Position numbers and translations under genes: made by a program. Positions 60,295-64,000 of a stretch of 64,000 nucleotides of DNA are shown piece by piece (position 1 is the stretch's first letter; every line of letters starts with the position of its first letter). Location of the stretch: positions 1,260,478-1,324,477 of the forward strand of contig NW_004450302.1 in assembly GCF_000321225.1 (NCBI RefSeq), read 5' to 3'. A model generated the notes under the pieces. It was not told the origin of the DNA. It saw nothing but the letters and a program-made list of their open reading frames with translations, and ran no database searches. The DNA is from Odobenus rosmarus divergens. Taxonomy: Eukaryota; Chordata; Mammalia; Carnivora; Odobenidae.

Positions 60295-60520
60295 AGAGTG
60301 ATTAAGAGTTTGGGTTTTGGGGTCAGACCTGGGTTGGATGGTCACTTCTCTCACTTTCTAGCTATGTCTCTGAGGCAAGTTACTTAGTATCCCTGGGTCT
60401 CAGTTTACTCATCTGAAAAACAGGATAACAGTGCTTGCTTTGTGTGGTTACTGTAATGAAGAAACAAAGCAATTGATATAAAGCATTTGGACATGGAAGA
60501 TGCTAGCTCTATTATTATAA
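60295..60520 (+). mobile_element. MIR
   Basis: GAGTGATTAAGAGTTTGGGT, CTTTCTAGCTATGTCTCTGA and CTCAGTTTACTCATCTG. Confidence 0.75.
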
Positions 60521-60569
60521 CAACATGAAAAACTCATAACTCCTAAGCATGACATGCAAGGTTAGCTGT

Positions 60570-60845
60570 AGAAGTTAGAATCCCCATTTTTTAGAGCAGG
60601 ATTGTCAGAATGAAGCACCTGGCCTGCCCATCCAACCTGTTTCCTGCCATCCTCCACATGAACCCCATGTTTTGGTTGGCACAGTGCGTCACTCACCATG
60701 CCCATGCTGAGACTTCTTTCGGTGCCTTGGCACATGCTGTTCTCACTGCCTAGAACATTCTTTCTCTCCTTGCCCACCTGGTAGACTCCTATTCATCAGT
60801 TAAGACCTAAGTCAAGCCTCTGTGAAGCCTTTCCAGTCCCAGGGT
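60570..60845 (+). mobile_element. L2 (LINE) fragment
   Basis: CTTGGCACATGCTGTTCTCA, CTAGAACATTCTTTCTCTCC and TGTGAAGCCTTTCCAGTCCC. Confidence 0.6.
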
Positions 60846-60904
60846 CTGGGATCATATCCTGGTCCTCCACAACCCCAGACCTTTACCTCCGCTTAGCGCT
60901 GGGT

Positions 60905-61155
60905 AGAGAGCCATAGGCCTTAGGACCAGGCTGCCTGAGTTGGAATTCTAGCTCTGCCACTTCCTAACACTTCACTCATTACTTCACTTATCTGTGCCTC
61001 AGTTTCCCAACCTGGAAAGTGAGATGATGATACTAGTCTCTATCTGATAAAAGTCTAATGAGTTACTATGTAAAAAGACTTGGTTCCCATTCTCAGCACA
61101 AAATAAGTGCCCAGTAAGGGGAAGCTGTCATAATTATTATTATATTATTATAATT
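60905..61155 (+). mobile_element. MIR
   Basis: TTCTAGCTCTGCCACTTCCT, TGTGCCTCAGTTTCCC and AATAAGTGCCCAGTAAGG, then an (ATT)n patch. Confidence 0.75.
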
Positions 61156-61959
61156 ATTATTCTAGCCTCTTTTGCTTTCCAGGACAGAGGTCAGTCTACA
61201 GGTTGGTCTTCCAGATCAGGCTGTGAGATTGGAGGGGAGGGGCTGGAGCTAATTCATGAAGCTCGTGCAGAGTGGATACTTGGCTTTCTCATTTGTCCTT
61301 CAGGATAATACTCTGCACTGGGGACCAAGATTCCTCCCATTTTACAGATGAGGAAATCGAGGCCCAGAGGAAATGCCTAAAGGCCCTAGTAAGCAAGCAA
61401 GTAGCAGAGCCAAGTTTTACCCTTGGACCCAGCTGACTCTAACCTCCCCCCCAGCCTCAGTTTTCCCATCTGTAGAATGGGTTGGTACCTGTTTTTCTAA
61501 TCTCTCAGATTGACCCTATACACTAATACATGTAAATGTAAAAGGCAGAATGGGGTTTGCGTCTCCCCTTATGAACCGGGTAATGCTTTGTCTAGGACAA
61601 AACCAAGAACTTTCCTGGGGGTGAAAGTGGGGAGTAGCTGAGACGCAAATGGTCCCAAAGCCCCAGTTCACCCTTCTCCCTAGGGTTTGTCTGCAGCCTG
61701 GGGCCAATTCAGCAACCTCCCTCCTTTCCTGGGCCTACTGCCAGCCCCTCCGCCCCTTCCCCCCGCCCCCATCGCCCCTGGAAGACAATGGTGGGCAGGC
61801 CCGGCCTTTGTGAGAGGGGTCAGACCAGTTAATCTCAGGCTGGGCCAGGGAGGGGCGTGTGGGAGGGCTAGGGGAAGGGAGAGGGGGCTGCATGTGGGGA
61901 CAGACGACAGAGGGCTTGTGAGGGTCGGGAGGACACTGGAGGCCAGGGGCCTGAGGAGT

Positions 61960-62245
61960 AAAAGCTTGAAACAGGCTTTGGGGAGCGTTTCCTCCGAATG
62001 TAGATTTGAGCTCCTATTAAACTTGCCAAAAATTTGTGTTAGCTAATGGATTCTTAATTCTGTCTAAAATGAGAGAGGGAAAATTATGCCATTCATCTTG
62101 TATTGGTTTGAAATTACATCTGACACCTAATCGATCATACTGTGGAACATTAACTCTTTGGAAGAGACCCAACTTTTCCGCTCTCCCTTGCTTTCCAGCA
62201 CTCTCGACCACCCCCACCCTCTGATTCCTTCTTTTGTATTTCATT
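61960..62245. promoter_or_regulatory. Candidate conserved non-coding element
   Basis: About 0.28 kb of AT-rich, repeat-free sequence in GC-rich flanks, with TCCTATTAAACTTGCC, GCTAATGGATTCTTAATTC and CACCTAATCGATCAT. Homeodomain and ONECUT/CUX-type cores (ATCGAT) are dense. No frame of note. Confidence 0.45.
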
Positions 62246-62689
62246 AACTAAGCAAAGCTCTGGCTGTCTCTGGGGGGTGAGGGGTGGGAGTTAGGGAAAG
62301 GGTTCATTTGAATCAAAGGAGATAACTAGGCCCCCCAATCCTTTGCCCAAGACCAGAGCCCCTGCTTCCAACCTTCAAGTGACCTCCTCTCTCTTCCTGC
62401 GTTTTCCTATGTATTCTGAGATCTGGAAACGCAGAATGAAAGGCATTGGGGTGTGGGGTGACCTCAGAGCCACCTTGGGGGCACCAGAGAGAGGCCGGGA
62501 GCCAGGCAAAGCTGAGCTAGCACCTGGGGCTGGGGCAGGGGCCGTGGCGGGGGGCTCACCTGCGACTTGCTTGGCAGATGGGTGAGGAGGAGGAGGGCAG
62601 ATGACAATAGATTTACCTCTGGGGATCCTGATGAGCTCTGACTGAAAACCCCAAACCCAGACCTGCTTTCCAGGAGGAGGACTTTCTGG

Positions 62690-62930
62690 CAGCAGAGAGA
62701 ACCCACTGGAGGCTGACAGACCTGGGCTGGGATCCTGGCTTCACTCCTGACAAGCTGTGTGACCTTGGGCAAGTTACATAACGCCTCTGAGTCTCAGTTT
62801 CCTTCTCTGTCACAGCAGGATGATAACACTGGCAGAGGGCTCAAGCGAGGACTGGAGGAGATAATCCAGGGAAAGCTGGGACAGAGCCTGTCACCTGGCA
62901 TAAAGTAGGTGCCCAATAAAGGTGCTGGTC
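62690..62930 (+). mobile_element. MIR, near full length
   Basis: GACAAGCTGTGTGACCTTGG, GAGTCTCAGTTTCCTTCTCT and TAAAGTAGGTGCCCAATAAA. Confidence 0.8.
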
Positions 62931-64000
62931 AGAACCCAGATCAACACTCCTCCTCCCTACTACTTTTACTTCCTGACCTCCCTTCCCACCCCCTTCTTCT
63001 CTCCTATCTCCAACTGCCTGGCCCCCAGGCAGAGCAGACCTGGGCTGAGAAGCCACAAGGCCAGGTCTGTGAGGGCCAATGTCTTCTCCTAAGCGGACAC
63101 CAAAGGAGGCCTAGGCCCCCTGGGTCCCTGCAGGGCTCCCAGCCCTCTTCCTTCCTGGAACTCCTCTGTCTCCTTCTAAAGTTGTGGGGGGTTGTCTCCG
63201 GCATGGAGAGCTCTCTCCACACCTCCCACCCTTCCTGAGTCTCTGGAGGAAGGGGAGCTCTAGGAGGTGAGCCCAGGAGGAAGGGCAATGCTGGGAGAGA
63301 GCCACTGGCTTTTACTCAGCTATCTCTGACCTCTGCATGTGGTTTCCAAAGGGTGCCTGTCTCCACTTTGGTCATCTCGTATTTTACCAGGGAGGGGTGG
63401 ATTGGGTTGGGGGTGGGGGCTTGTCCCTCAAGAGCAAGGGAGGGCAAAGAGAACCAGGGAGGTGTGAGAGAGGGGAGGGGGCAGGGACATCACCCCTATT
63501 TCTACTCCCCTGGAGGCACCACGGCTTCCCCCTCTGGTTGGCTTTGGGCATGATGGGAAGAGAAGTTTCCAGGGCCCTCCAGCTCCATGTGAAGGGGGTC
63601 CTCATGGAAGGAATGGGCCATGTAGCTGGCCTGTGGCACAGAACAGCACGGAGGGGCTGAGAGCCTCTTTCATATCAATCAGGCGGCCTCTATCTTCTCC
63701 GCATCCTCAAAAAGCACTCAGAAATACCCGAATGAGTGAATGTGCAGGTGCAGGGACCGGCTGGTTTAAGGGACCAGTCAAGGTCACACAAGGAATCATT
63801 AACTACTCTCAGGAATCTGCTCCAAGTGCCAGAAAGAATGGCGAAGAATGCCCCGACTGTATTCTTCGGCCTTGTGGAGGAGCCCCAATGTAAAGACTAA
63901 GACTAATGCGGCAATCTCATGCAGTCCCCTCATTTTACAGAGGAAAGTGGGACTCAGGAAGGGGTCTGACGGACCAGGACCACAGGGCGAGGCAGGGCAG
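62931..64000. other. Right-end intergenic DNA, no gene seen
   Basis: Unique GC-rich sequence with a short MIR-like piece (TCATTTTACAGAGG, near 63930). CDK12, the next gene in human order, is not reached. Confidence 0.5.

Overview
This is nuclear DNA from a carnivoran mammal. It holds about a dozen Can-SINE insertions of the tRNA-Lys-derived type (heads of the form GGGGCGCCTGGGTGGCTCAG, tails AAATAAATAAAATCTT) and a piece of a carnivore L1 3' end, but none of the SINEC_Cf sequences that crowd dog DNA and no feline-type SINE bodies. A non-canid caniform (bear, seal or mustelid group) is my best guess; that is inference.

The locus is recognisable. NEUROD2 (+ strand, 36.1-40.4 kb), PPP1R1B/DARPP-32 (- strand, 18.4-9.6 kb) and the promoter plus non-coding first exon of what should be STARD3 (- strand, about 9.14-9.02 kb) lie in the same order, orientation and spacing as in the human 17q12 block beside ERBB2. 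All seven coding exons of PPP1R1B were found with consensus splice sites. They join in frame to 206 residues and keep the PP1-docking motif, Thr34 and Thr75. NEUROD2 is intact (383 residues in one coding exon).

Layout. 1-9024: intron 1 of STARD3, mostly old L2 and MIR pieces and three Can-SINEs. 9025-9140: STARD3 exon 1 in a CpG island. 9141-9625: a 0.5 kb gap. 9625-18385: PPP1R1B. 18.4-36.1 kb: intergenic, with a 67-base gap, an old L1 filled with Can-SINEs, candidate conserved elements (21.1-21.6, 24.3, 27.2-27.4 kb) and an orphan CpG island (27.47-28.06 kb). 36.1-40.44 kb: NEUROD2. 40.44-64.0 kb: intergenic towards CDK12 (not reached), with GC-rich patches at 45.0 and 47.4 kb, several AT-rich homeodomain-motif blocks, a REST/NRSF-like site at 51.05 kb, a 50-base gap inside a likely assembly error at 51.9-52.2 kb, and a deep nest of transposons at 55.2-56.7 kb.

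The two fully present genes are both brain genes: NEUROD2 is a neuronal bHLH transcription factor and PPP1R1B is the dopamine/cAMP-regulated PP1 inhibitor of striatal neurons. The intergenic blocks are therefore plausible neural regulatory DNA, but conservation could not be tested here. I found no sign of a wholly new gene system; the most unusual items are regulatory-site candidates, repeat architecture and the assembly artefact.
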